Positions 51,879 through 58,930 of a DNA stretch of 64,000 nucleotides are shown here, one piece after another. How positions within the stretch are numbered: the stretch's first letter is position 1; each line of letters begins with the position of its first letter. The DNA is from an uncultured bacterium. GTDB lineage: Bacteria > Actinomycetota > Coriobacteriia > Coriobacteriales > Coriobacteriaceae. The notes beneath the pieces are model-generated. The model ran no database searches. It worked only from the letters and a program-made list of their open reading frames with translations, and had not been told where the DNA came from. The stretch is from positions 62,001 through 126,000 of the forward strand of contig CAJMMD010000001.1 of NCBI GenBank assembly GCA_905214465.1, written 5' to 3'. Position numbers and translations under genes: made by a program.

Positions 51879-52383
51879 CGATGTCTCCTCCCCAAGAGAC
51901 CGCGATCTTGCTCTTTCCCTATCAAACGTATCTGCGCAATCTGTAATTGCGCTCGCTAAGTGATGCAATTATAACGATTGTTTAAACATCTGAGCAGCAA
52001 AACCGACATTTTTGTGCAAGTTCTTAATTCTCTTGACATTTACTCAGATTTACCTTCGTTTATTCGCTATCTATTTTTTGTTTCTACCGGTAATTAAGTT
52101 AGTTATCAGTTTTTTAATAGCATTTTATTTATTTGCACAACCTTTTGCTCAAGAGCAAACATCCTGTGAACGGTCGAAAATCGACCGTGAGCGGTAGGTC
52201 ATTAACCGGAAGGAATATCCTACCAAACTGATGAGAATATCTTTAACCCACCGGTGGTTAGAAGCATGATGTTCAGACAACTATATTTGAATTTTCGTGC
52301 AGATTCTAGGTAGCAATTCGCCCAAATCGCCTGAGGCCACCACAAAGATGCCTGCCACCTATTGTGGTGGTTCTTCCCCGGTG
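51879..52383. promoter_or_regulatory. AT-rich upstream region of the pilus operon
   Basis: About 500 bases without a gene. A TATAAT box on the minus strand (51968-51973) lies about 90 bases upstream of the adhesin start. The segment 52010-52140 is markedly AT-rich. Two perfect palindromes follow: TTTGCTC-AA-GAGCAAA (52144-52159) and ACGGTCGA-AAA-TCGACCGT (52170-52188). They look like regulator binding sites for the pilus operon, with the operon about 200-300 bases away; the regulator is unknown. Confidence 0.5.
52337..52372. repeat. Short palindromic repeat, family A, copy 3
   Basis: Arms CCACCACAAAG (52337-52347) and CTATTGTGGTGG within 52358-52372, less perfect than other copies. It lies 11 bases past the HAD phosphatase stop. 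Confidence 0.65.
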
Positions 52384-53205
52384 CTACAGCAGGTGCTCCT
52401 GGATAAAGATCGCGATGCCGTCTTCGTCGTTGCTCGCGGTTACAAAATCGGCGGCGGCACGGGTGGCGTCGCTGCCATTTGCCATGGCCACACCCACGCC
52501 GGCGTCGGCCACCATGCAGGTATCGTTATCGGCATCGCCAAACACGCAGATGTTCTGAAGCTCCATGCCGTTGAGCTCCGCCACGCGCACAAGGCCGCGC
52601 GTCTTGGACACGCGCGGATCCATGAACTCGTAGAGCCGCTGCGTGGTCTGCAGGGCCGCCGCCTTAACAGTGTCATCGGCAAACGTCGACGCCCGCTCAA
52701 TCACCCGCGGCATTACCTCGGGCGCCATGGTAAACATCACCTTGGGCTGCGGCTCGCGCAAAAACTCGGCAAAATCGACCACCTGGTAGGGCACGCCGTC
52801 GACGCGCGACAGGTGCTCGACGCACGCGTTGCTCTCGGGCACGTAGAACACGCCGTCTCGGGGGCAGACGGGTGTTGCCGGAAGGTCCGCCATGTGCTTG
52901 CAGATGCGCGCGATGGTCTCGCCCGGCAGCGGAAAGCTCAGCTCGTTGATGTCGTGCGCGCGGTCGATGACCTCGGCGCCACCGCAGCCCACGAGCACGT
53001 CCACCAGGCCTTCGATGCCCCAGAGCTCGTACATGGCCTCGGTCGCGTGGGCGTCGCGCCCGGTGCACAGGCCAAAGAGCACGCCGCGCTCGCGCAGGGC
53101 GCGGATCGCCGCCACGGTGCGCGGGGACACCGTGTGCTGGCTCGTGAGCAGCGTGCCGTCGATATCACAGAACACGGCTTTGATATGGCTGAAGGTGGTG
53201 TCCAT
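52384..53205 (-). CDS. HAD-family (Cof-type) phosphatase
   Basis: A 273-residue cytosolic haloacid-dehalogenase phosphatase, probably acting on sugar phosphates or nucleotides. Motif I VFCDIDGTLLTS, motif II FGLCTGRDAH, motif III region VSKTRGLV (Lys) and motif IV CVFGDADNDTCMVADAG, with a C2B-type cap between, are all present; the ending GVAMANGSDATRAAADFVTA is typical of Cof proteins. ATG 53205 follows AAAGG. The frame stays open upstream to 53661 but overlaps the repeat elements and the MFS gene. Substrate unknown. Confidence 0.92.
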   Translation of the reverse strand: MDTTFSHIKAVFCDIDGTLLTSQHTVSPRTVAAIRALRERGVLFGLCTGRDAHATEAMYELWGIEGLVDVLVGCGGAEVIDRAHDINELSFPLPGETIARICKHMADLPATPVCPRDGVFYVPESNACVEHLSRVDGVPYQVVDFAEFLREPQPKVMFTMAPEVMPRVIERASTFADDTVKAAALQTTQRLYEFMDPRVSKTRGLVRVAELNGMELQNICVFGDADNDTCMVADAGVGVAMANGSDATRAAADFVTASNDEDGIAIFIQEHLL

Positions 53206-53297
53206 GGGGGCCTTTCTGGGTTGTGCGGCGGTGTGGGGCGTATTCGCGAACGGCGTACATGGTATACCAAGGCACAGGCGCGGCCCGTCAAAGCAAA

Positions 53298-53334
53298 AAC
53301 CACCACAAAGGTGCCTGGCCCCTTTGTGGTGGTT
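53298..53334. repeat. Short palindromic repeat, family A, copy 4
   Basis: Perfect 14-bp arms AACCACCACAAAGG (53298-53311) and CCTTTGTGGTGGTT (53321-53334). The flank CAAAGCAAA to the left is shared with copy 5, so the repeat unit extends beyond the arms. A family B copy begins eight bases later. Confidence 0.88.
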
Positions 53335-53341
53335 GCGGGCC

Positions 53342-53405
53342 AAACCGTCACAACATTCGAAGTTTTCGGCAAAATCGCGATTTTCATCGAATGTTGTGAT
53401 GGTTT
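53342..53405. repeat. Long-hairpin repeat, family B, copy 2
   Basis: Arms of 19 bp (53342-53360 with 53387-53405) with one wobble, enclosing AAAATCGCGATTTT at 53371-53384 as in copy 1. The right arm touches the stop codon of the MFS gene (53406). Confidence 0.88.
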
Positions 53406-54686
53406 TTACTGCCTTGCGGCACGATCCAAGTGATTGCGTCCAAACAGCAGCAGCGCCGCGGGAACCGCCGTCACGACCATGCCCGCCCCCACGAGTGTCC
53501 GTTGTACGCCAAACGTCGCCGCCAGCCACGGGGCAATCGCCAGCGGGGCCACGCCGGCAAACATATTGCCAAAGCCCATGACCGAGTTCACGCGACCGAG
53601 CTGCTCGAGCGGTGCCGTCGTTTGCACGATGGTGTTGTGGAGCGGGTTGACGACACCCCAAGCTATGCCCAGGGCGATCTGGCCGACGAGGGCCACGCCC
53701 ACGTACGGCGTCCCCACATAGAGCAGACTTCCTAGGCCCACGGACATGAGCGCCACGAGCAGCGTTTTAAGGTTGACCAGGTGCGGCGGCAAGCGGAACG
53801 CGAGCACGGCACCCAGCACCGCGCCCACGCCCGATGCCGACGAGAGCCAGCCCATCCACTCAACGCCGACGTGCAGAACATCGCGGTAGAAGAACGATTC
53901 GAGCGGGTCGAAGGCTCCGTAGCCGAAGTTCGAAAGAAAAATGATGCAAAACAGCAGGGCGAGAACGCTGTTGGTGAAGACTGTCTTGATGCTGGCTGCG
54001 AAGGTAGCGCGGGCGGACGTGCTGGGGTTGGAGCTTTGTCCCGCACGCTCCCCTTCCTCTGCCGAATCGGCATCCGCATGCCCGGCGACATGGCTGGTCT
54101 GCGGCCTAAAGCCCCAACCGGCGACGAGCGCCAGCACGGTAAAGAGCATCATGAGCACAAACACCGCGCGCGACGACGCAGCCGCCGCGACAAAGCCGCC
54201 CAGCGTGGGGCCAACGATGATACTCACGTTTGAAAACATGGCGATGGCGGAGTTGATGTCTTTGAGCTCGACGGGGTCATCGGTGAGGTAGGCCGGATAG
54301 GATGTAGCAATGGGCTGGGCGAATCCCATCGTAAAGCCTAGAAACACCGCGCCGAGCAGGACGACGCCGGTCGCGCTGCCAAAGGCGAGGATTGCCGCGC
54401 CAGTTGCGAGAGCGCCGACGATGCTCAGCAAGAAATGGCGGCGCGGACCCCAGGCATCGAGCGCCGCGCCACCCGCAAAGGATCCCAGGATCACGAAGAC
54501 GTTCATGAACAGGACGGCCAGCGATGTCGCGACGACCGAAGCGCCGTCCGCATAGGTGAGCGTTCCGATGACGCCGATAAAATAACTGGTCTGAAACCCG
54601 GTGTAGATGAGAAAGCGCATCGCCACCAAGCGCTTGGCCTGCACGGACAGCGATGATTGAGGCTTTGAGAAAAGAGAGGCGAGCAT
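53406..54686 (-). CDS. Major facilitator superfamily transporter
   Basis: A 426-residue membrane transporter with about 12 hydrophobic segments, for example FLIYTGFQTSYFIGVIGTLT near the N terminus and IALGIAWGVVNPLHNTIVQT in the C-terminal half. The cytoplasmic loop GGAALDAWGPRRHFLLS is in the position of the MFS motif A. A hydrophilic insert rich in Ser, Asp and Glu near the middle is the loop between halves. The start at 54686 follows AAGGAG. Efflux of drugs or small metabolites is likely, but the substrate is unknown. Repeat copies follow the stop. Confidence 0.9.
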   Translation of the reverse strand: MLASLFSKPQSSLSVQAKRLVAMRFLIYTGFQTSYFIGVIGTLTYADGASVVATSLAVLFMNVFVILGSFAGGAALDAWGPRRHFLLSIVGALATGAAILAFGSATGVVLLGAVFLGFTMGFAQPIATSYPAYLTDDPVELKDINSAIAMFSNVSIIVGPTLGGFVAAAASSRAVFVLMMLFTVLALVAGWGFRPQTSHVAGHADADSAEEGERAGQSSNPSTSARATFAASIKTVFTNSVLALLFCIIFLSNFGYGAFDPLESFFYRDVLHVGVEWMGWLSSASGVGAVLGAVLAFRLPPHLVNLKTLLVALMSVGLGSLLYVGTPYVGVALVGQIALGIAWGVVNPLHNTIVQTTAPLEQLGRVNSVMGFGNMFAGVAPLAIAPWLAATFGVQRTLVGAGMVVTAVPAALLLFGRNHLDRAARQ

Positions 54687-54858
54687 GGAGACTCCTTGTT
54701 TCATACGAATGCGGACGGCGGGCATTCGCCACCGTCTGTCAAATCAATCTATCCGCATGAAACATTAAGGACGCATCAAGCCCCTTTTCTCCGTTTTTCG
54801 CCCGTCATGAACTACTCGGTAGATTGTAAGGCATGTCCCAAACATCTACCAAAGCAAA

Positions 54859-54895
54859 AACCACCACAAAGGTGCCTGTCCCCTTTGTGGTGGTT
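54859..54895. repeat. Short palindromic repeat, family A, copy 5
   Basis: Perfect 14-bp arms (54859-54872 with 54882-54895), with the same left flank CAAAGCAAA and nearly the same loop as copy 4. Confidence 0.88.
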
Positions 54896-54966
54896 ACGAC
54901 GTTTGCCCAGATAAAACCCGCTAAAACAAACCTGTCCCTTTTTGGCATGTTATGGCAGTGCAGCGA

Positions 54967-55066
54967 GCCGGTTCCAAGTGCCCCAGGTCGCCCCGAAAGA
55001 GGAGCGACGCGTACTTTGGTACGCGAGCGACGGCTTGAGGGGCGAGATGGGGTGCTTGGGGCCGGC
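54967..55066. repeat. 100-bp palindromic element after the moaC-mobB gene
   Basis: Inverted repeats of 28 nt (54967-54994 with 55039-55066) with about 23 matching positions, and an inner stem CGCGTAC/GTACGCG with a 4-nt loop. Its plan is like family C (long arms plus small central hairpin), but the sequence is unrelated. It begins 14 bases past the stop at 55080. Confidence 0.75.
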
Positions 55067-55079
55067 GCAGCGTCAAGCC

Positions 55080-56381
55080 TTAAAGATGGTCTTGGATGAG
55101 ATCGCAGATGGCTCGGGCGTCGTTGATGTTGATGGCTCGGGTCGCAAAGCCGGCATCGAAGGCCTGGCGTGCCAGAGCCTCGTTGCAGGCGAGCGCCAGC
55201 GTGTGACCGTCGACCAGGTCGAGCGAGCTCTTGCCGCGCAGACGGTCGACGCCGGAGCGCGCGACCACGATGTTGTCGAAGCCCTCGGTCTTGTAGCCCT
55301 CGATGATCACCACATCGACATCGTTGTAGCGCGACAGCAGCTCGCGCGCGGGCATCTCGTCCTCCTCGCGCGTGTCGGCGTACTCCGCCCAGCGCGTGGC
55401 ACAGATGAGTCCCACGTGCCTGGATCCGGCCTGGTGATGGCGCCACGTATCCTTAGCGGGCACATCGATATCAAAGCCATGATGCCCATGATGCTTGAGC
55501 GAACCCACGCGAAGGCCGCGGCGGGTGAGCTCGGCAATGACCTTCTCGACGAGCGTGGTCTTGCCCGAGTTCTGGTAGCCGATAAACGCGATCGCGGGGA
55601 CGGCCGGGGCCGGAGCTGCGGACGCGACGGCGACAGGCGCGCTTGCGGGTGCGGCACCGTCAGCGGCCACAGCCTCAACAGCAGCGGCCTGACGCTCTGC
55701 ACGATCCCACACGCCCGAGCGACCGCCTTCCTTGTGCAGCAGGCGCACGTCGACGATCTCCATGCCGCGATCGACGGCCTTGCACATGTCATAGATCGTA
55801 AGGCACGCGGCACTCGCGCCGGTCAGCGCCTCCATCTCAATACCCGTCTTGCCCGTCACGCCCGCCGTGACCAGCACGTGAAAGCCAACCTGCCCGTCCG
55901 CGCGCGCCGGCGCCCAGCCCTCGGGCACGTCATCGGCCGGCGTCCCCGCCGCAGCGATGGGCGCAATGTCGCACTTACTCTTAGTAATGAGCAGCGGATG
56001 GCACATGGGAATGATGTCGCTCGTGCGTTTGATGGCCATAATGCCCGCCACGCGCGCGCAGGCAAGCACGTCGCCCTTTTTGGCGCGGTCCTGCAGTACC
56101 ATGGCCTGCGTCTCGGGATGCATGAGGATGGTGCCCTCGGCGATGGCAATGCGATGGGTCTCGGCCTTGTCGGACACGTCGACCATGCGCACCTCGCCCT
56201 TGGCGTCCACATGCGTCAGCTCGTCGCGACGGGCGTCACGGGCGGGCTCGGCTGTAGCGCTGGCAGACGGCTGCGCGGACGCGTCGGCGTTGCCAGCATT
56301 CGCCGCAGCCGTGACTTTGTGGGCAGACATCGCGGCCCTACGAGCGGCCTTGGTGGCATCGGCGTACCTGCTCTTGGCCAT
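55080..56381 (-). CDS. MoaC-MobB fusion protein
   Basis: Two molybdenum-cofactor functions in one 433-residue reading. Residues 56-222 are MoaC, which with MoaA makes cyclic pyranopterin: MVDVSDK, IIPMCHPLLITK, MEALTGASAACLTIYDMCK and KEGGRSG. After an Ala/Pro-rich linker (about 230-262) comes MobB, a P-loop GTP-binding partner of the Mo-guanine dinucleotide step: FIGYQNSGKTTLVEKVIAEL (P-loop 268-275), SLKHHGHHGFDID and VVIIEGYKTEGFDNIVV. The first 55 residues are a low-complexity Ala-rich leader. ATG 56381 has GGAGG upstream and lies four bases after moaA. The frame is continuous, so the fusion looks real. Confidence 0.92.
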   Translation of the reverse strand: MAKSRYADATKAARRAAMSAHKVTAAANAGNADASAQPSASATAEPARDARRDELTHVDAKGEVRMVDVSDKAETHRIAIAEGTILMHPETQAMVLQDRAKKGDVLACARVAGIMAIKRTSDIIPMCHPLLITKSKCDIAPIAAAGTPADDVPEGWAPARADGQVGFHVLVTAGVTGKTGIEMEALTGASAACLTIYDMCKAVDRGMEIVDVRLLHKEGGRSGVWDRAERQAAAVEAVAADGAAPASAPVAVASAAPAPAVPAIAFIGYQNSGKTTLVEKVIAELTRRGLRVGSLKHHGHHGFDIDVPAKDTWRHHQAGSRHVGLICATRWAEYADTREEDEMPARELLSRYNDVDVVIIEGYKTEGFDNIVVARSGVDRLRGKSSLDLVDGHTLALACNEALARQAFDAGFATRAININDARAICDLIQDHL

Positions 56382-56385
56382 ATGA

Positions 56386-57441
56386 TCATCCTCCGATTTG
56401 GGACATAAATCGTTGCGTGCCCTCAATTATCGCGTGTTCCTGCGGTTTGTGGGCCACGGCATCGCGCCAAATCGAAAGTACCTGCATATCATCACCACGG
56501 CGCAGGGCGTCGCGCACCGAATACTCGGCATCGCTGAACAGGCACGGACGCACGTTGCCATCGGCCGTCAGGCGCAGACGGTTGCAATTCGCACAAAAAT
56601 GATTGGACATGGCGCTGATGAAGCCAACCGTTCCCGCCGCACCCGAAAAGTGCCAATAACGTGCGGGGCCCGCGCCGGCAGGAGCGTCGTTGATGTCAAG
56701 CGGCTCGAGCTCGCCCAGACCCACCGCGGCGGCCCCGGCATTGATGCGCGCCCGCAGCTCATCACTCGGCACGCTGTCGCTCGCATCCCACAACTCGGGG
56801 TTGAGCGTGGGTGCGTGAGGGTCCACGGCGCAATGCGAGCTCGTGCGCTCGTCGCCGATGGGCATATATTCGATAAAGCGCAGGTGGATGGGGCGGTCGA
56901 GCGTGAGCCGCGCGAGGGCCGCCACATCTTGATTGAGCCGGCGCACCACAACGCAGTTGACCTTAACGGGCTCAAAGCCCCAAGCCAGCGCCGCGTCGAT
57001 GCCGGCCATGGTCTGCTCGAGTCGACCCAGGCGCGTGATCTTTCCAAACAGCGTAGGGTCGAGCGTGTCGAGCGAGATGTTGACGCGGTTAAGGCCGGCA
57101 TCTTTGAGCTGCGGTGCCAGCTTGGGCAGCAGGGCGCCATTGGTGGTAAGCGAGATGTCCTCGATCTGCGGAATCGCGCGGATGTCGCGAATGAGCGGAA
57201 TGATACGGCGGCTGACCAGCGGCTCGCCGCCCGTCAGGCGTACGCGGCGAATGCCCTCCCCCGCCACCAAGCGCACAAAGCGGGCGATTTCCTCGGCACT
57301 GAGCAGCTCGTCGTGCGCGCGGGGTGCCACGCCATCGGCCGGCATGCAGTAAATGCAGCGGAAATTGCACTTGTCGGTAACGGCAATGCGCAGGTAATTG
57401 ATATCGCGACCAAAGCCGTCATGTTGCACGTGCCCGTCCAC
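56386..57441 (-). CDS. moaA: GTP 3',8-cyclase
   Basis: Radical SAM enzyme that starts molybdenum-cofactor synthesis by converting GTP to 3',8-cyclo-GTP. The 351 residues contain the first cluster motif CNFRCIYC after RIAVTDK, the SAM-binding VRLTGGEPLVSR, the second cluster FCANCNRLRLTADGNVRPC and the essential C-terminal Gly-Gly. GTG 57441 is the start, preceded by GGGGAGG. The next gene (moaC-mobB) follows after four bases, so the pathway steps are co-transcribed. Other pathway genes (moaB/mogA, moeA, moaE) are not in the window. Confidence 0.96.
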   Translation of the reverse strand: MDGHVQHDGFGRDINYLRIAVTDKCNFRCIYCMPADGVAPRAHDELLSAEEIARFVRLVAGEGIRRVRLTGGEPLVSRRIIPLIRDIRAIPQIEDISLTTNGALLPKLAPQLKDAGLNRVNISLDTLDPTLFGKITRLGRLEQTMAGIDAALAWGFEPVKVNCVVVRRLNQDVAALARLTLDRPIHLRFIEYMPIGDERTSSHCAVDPHAPTLNPELWDASDSVPSDELRARINAGAAAVGLGELEPLDINDAPAGAGPARYWHFSGAAGTVGFISAMSNHFCANCNRLRLTADGNVRPCLFSDAEYSVRDALRRGDDMQVLSIWRDAVAHKPQEHAIIEGTQRFMSQIGG

Positions 57442-57572
57442 GCAGCCCTCCCCTCACGCGGCGTTTTATTCTTCGGAAAACATAATACCCCACGGGAGAA
57501 TCATGCCGACACCCGTACGACAGGACAGGTCGCTTCGAGCAAAACGGACTTTCCAAGCCCATCCTCAGCATA

Positions 57573-57639
57573 CAAACCATCACAACATTCGATGCTTTTC
57601 CCGTTTTTGGCAAAAAACGTCGAATGTTGTGATGGTTTG
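57573..57639. repeat. Long-hairpin repeat, family B, copy 3
   Basis: Perfect 20-bp arms (57573-57592 with 57620-57639) beginning CAAACCATCACAACATTCGA, with an inner hairpin CGTTTTT/AAAAACG (57602-57619). It lies 37 bases past the stop of the 57677-58714 gene. Confidence 0.9.
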
Positions 57640-57676
57640 CCTGCCCGCGGCACCCCGTAGAAAGACCAAAGCGCCC

Positions 57677-58714
57677 CTAGAGGCCGCCGTCCCAGTGGCG
57701 AATCACGAATTCTCGAAGGTCGTTCTGCCGCTTTTGGAACGCTTCGCTTCGGTCGCACTTGAGGCCCATAGCGAGCGCAATGGCGTTCATCGCCCGGTGC
57801 AATTGCAGCTGATGGGCAAACTGAGTCCCGGTGAGGACGATCATCCTAAAGCCCAGCGCGCTCAGTACGGTCATACGCTCCGCATCCGACGCGCTGCGCT
57901 GTTTATCAAGATGGTCCGAGCCGTTGTATTCAATCCCCGTACCGCTCGCAGGCGCATATACGTCAATCTCGAAATACCCGGCCTTTGCGAGACACTTGAA
58001 CTCGTTGGGAACATCGACCCTATGGTTGAGCTCGATTTTGGCGTATCCCAGCCCGCCCTGGGAACGTTTTGCTACGACCATGATTGCGGTGGCCGTCTCC
58101 ATGGGCGACCGCGCGCCATCGTGTACGCGCCTGAGCACGGCGGCCGCACGTATGGCCCCTTGACGAGATCGGTTCTCATTGCAATAGGCAACCAAGTCGG
58201 CAACGGTATACCTCTGCCCCATCTCGACATAATCGTCCGTCGACAGATGATTCAAATGGTATCGGGCGCAGATTTCGTAGCCATATTCCAGCTGCTCGGG
58301 CTCGCTCATCCACGAACCCGCTTGAACAAAGCACATGGCCTCATCAACCACTAGAAGGCCCTCTGCCACCTCGATAAGATGGCCTGGAGGTACCGGCGCC
58401 CCAAACACGTGGCACCTAAATCCAGCCGGCGTCGAGCGCTCAAAATCGAAGTTGACGAGCGTGTCGATATGATCGAGCTCTTCTCGTGGAATACCAAGCG
58501 AAACCAGATAGTCGGTAACGATCCCAACTGCCGTTGAAGCCCTCAGTCCCTTGGCATCGAGTCCCAATTTGGGCAGGCTCGCAGTCGGCTCCGCCTCGCT
58601 AGCAAGCGAGTCCTCATCGTATAGGCTGCTTGCTCGCGAGAGCGGCTCGGACGGGCGCGCCACGTTGTGGTACAGCCAGGCAGTCTTATGGGACAAGACG
58701 ATCGGCAGGTCCAT
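57677..58714 (-). CDS. Unknown protein with a C-terminal nuclease-like domain
   Basis: A 345-residue soluble protein not recognised as a whole. The C-terminal third (GYFEIDVYAPASGTGIEYNG, then SDHLDKQRSASDAERMTVLS and LGFRMIVLTGTQF) has the pattern of Vsr/DUF559-type PD-(D/E)xK endonucleases: acidic residues in IDVYAP and IEYNG, a downstream Arg, and a strand G.R.IVLT. The N terminus (MDLPIVLSHKTAWLYHNVAR) resembles openings of AbiEi-like regulators. ATG 58714 follows GGAGGG. It stands alone between moaA and an ABC exporter, with family B repeats on both sides. Nuclease activity is a guess from motif spacing. Confidence 0.7.
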   Translation of the reverse strand: MDLPIVLSHKTAWLYHNVARPSEPLSRASSLYDEDSLASEAEPTASLPKLGLDAKGLRASTAVGIVTDYLVSLGIPREELDHIDTLVNFDFERSTPAGFRCHVFGAPVPPGHLIEVAEGLLVVDEAMCFVQAGSWMSEPEQLEYGYEICARYHLNHLSTDDYVEMGQRYTVADLVAYCNENRSRQGAIRAAAVLRRVHDGARSPMETATAIMVVAKRSQGGLGYAKIELNHRVDVPNEFKCLAKAGYFEIDVYAPASGTGIEYNGSDHLDKQRSASDAERMTVLSALGFRMIVLTGTQFAHQLQLHRAMNAIALAMGLKCDRSEAFQKRQNDLREFVIRHWDGGL

Positions 58715-58815
58715 GAGCCCTCCAATGGAGTCGGATAACCAACCTTATTCCCCTGCCCACGGGTCCGCACACCTTCGTGCACAAGAAAGCGATTCCACCC
58801 GGCCGAGTGGCAGAA

Positions 58816-58880
58816 AAACCATCACAACATTCGATGCTTTTCTCGATTTTGGCGAAAAACGTCGAATGTTGTGATGGTTT
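58816..58880. repeat. Long-hairpin repeat, family B, copy 4
   Basis: Perfect 19-bp arms (58816-58834 with 58862-58880), nearly identical to copy 3 including the inner sequence. It lies 50 bases past the stop of the ABC gene at 58931. Confidence 0.9.
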
Positions 58881-58930
58881 GAGGCTAGGTGAGGGGGCAC
58901 GGAGGGCTCAAAGCATCGTGCTCGAACGGG

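Noticed and set aside
52384..53661. N-terminally extended HAD phosphatase
   Set aside because: The extension crosses both repeat elements and the MFS gene end; ATG 53205 gives a normal HAD start.
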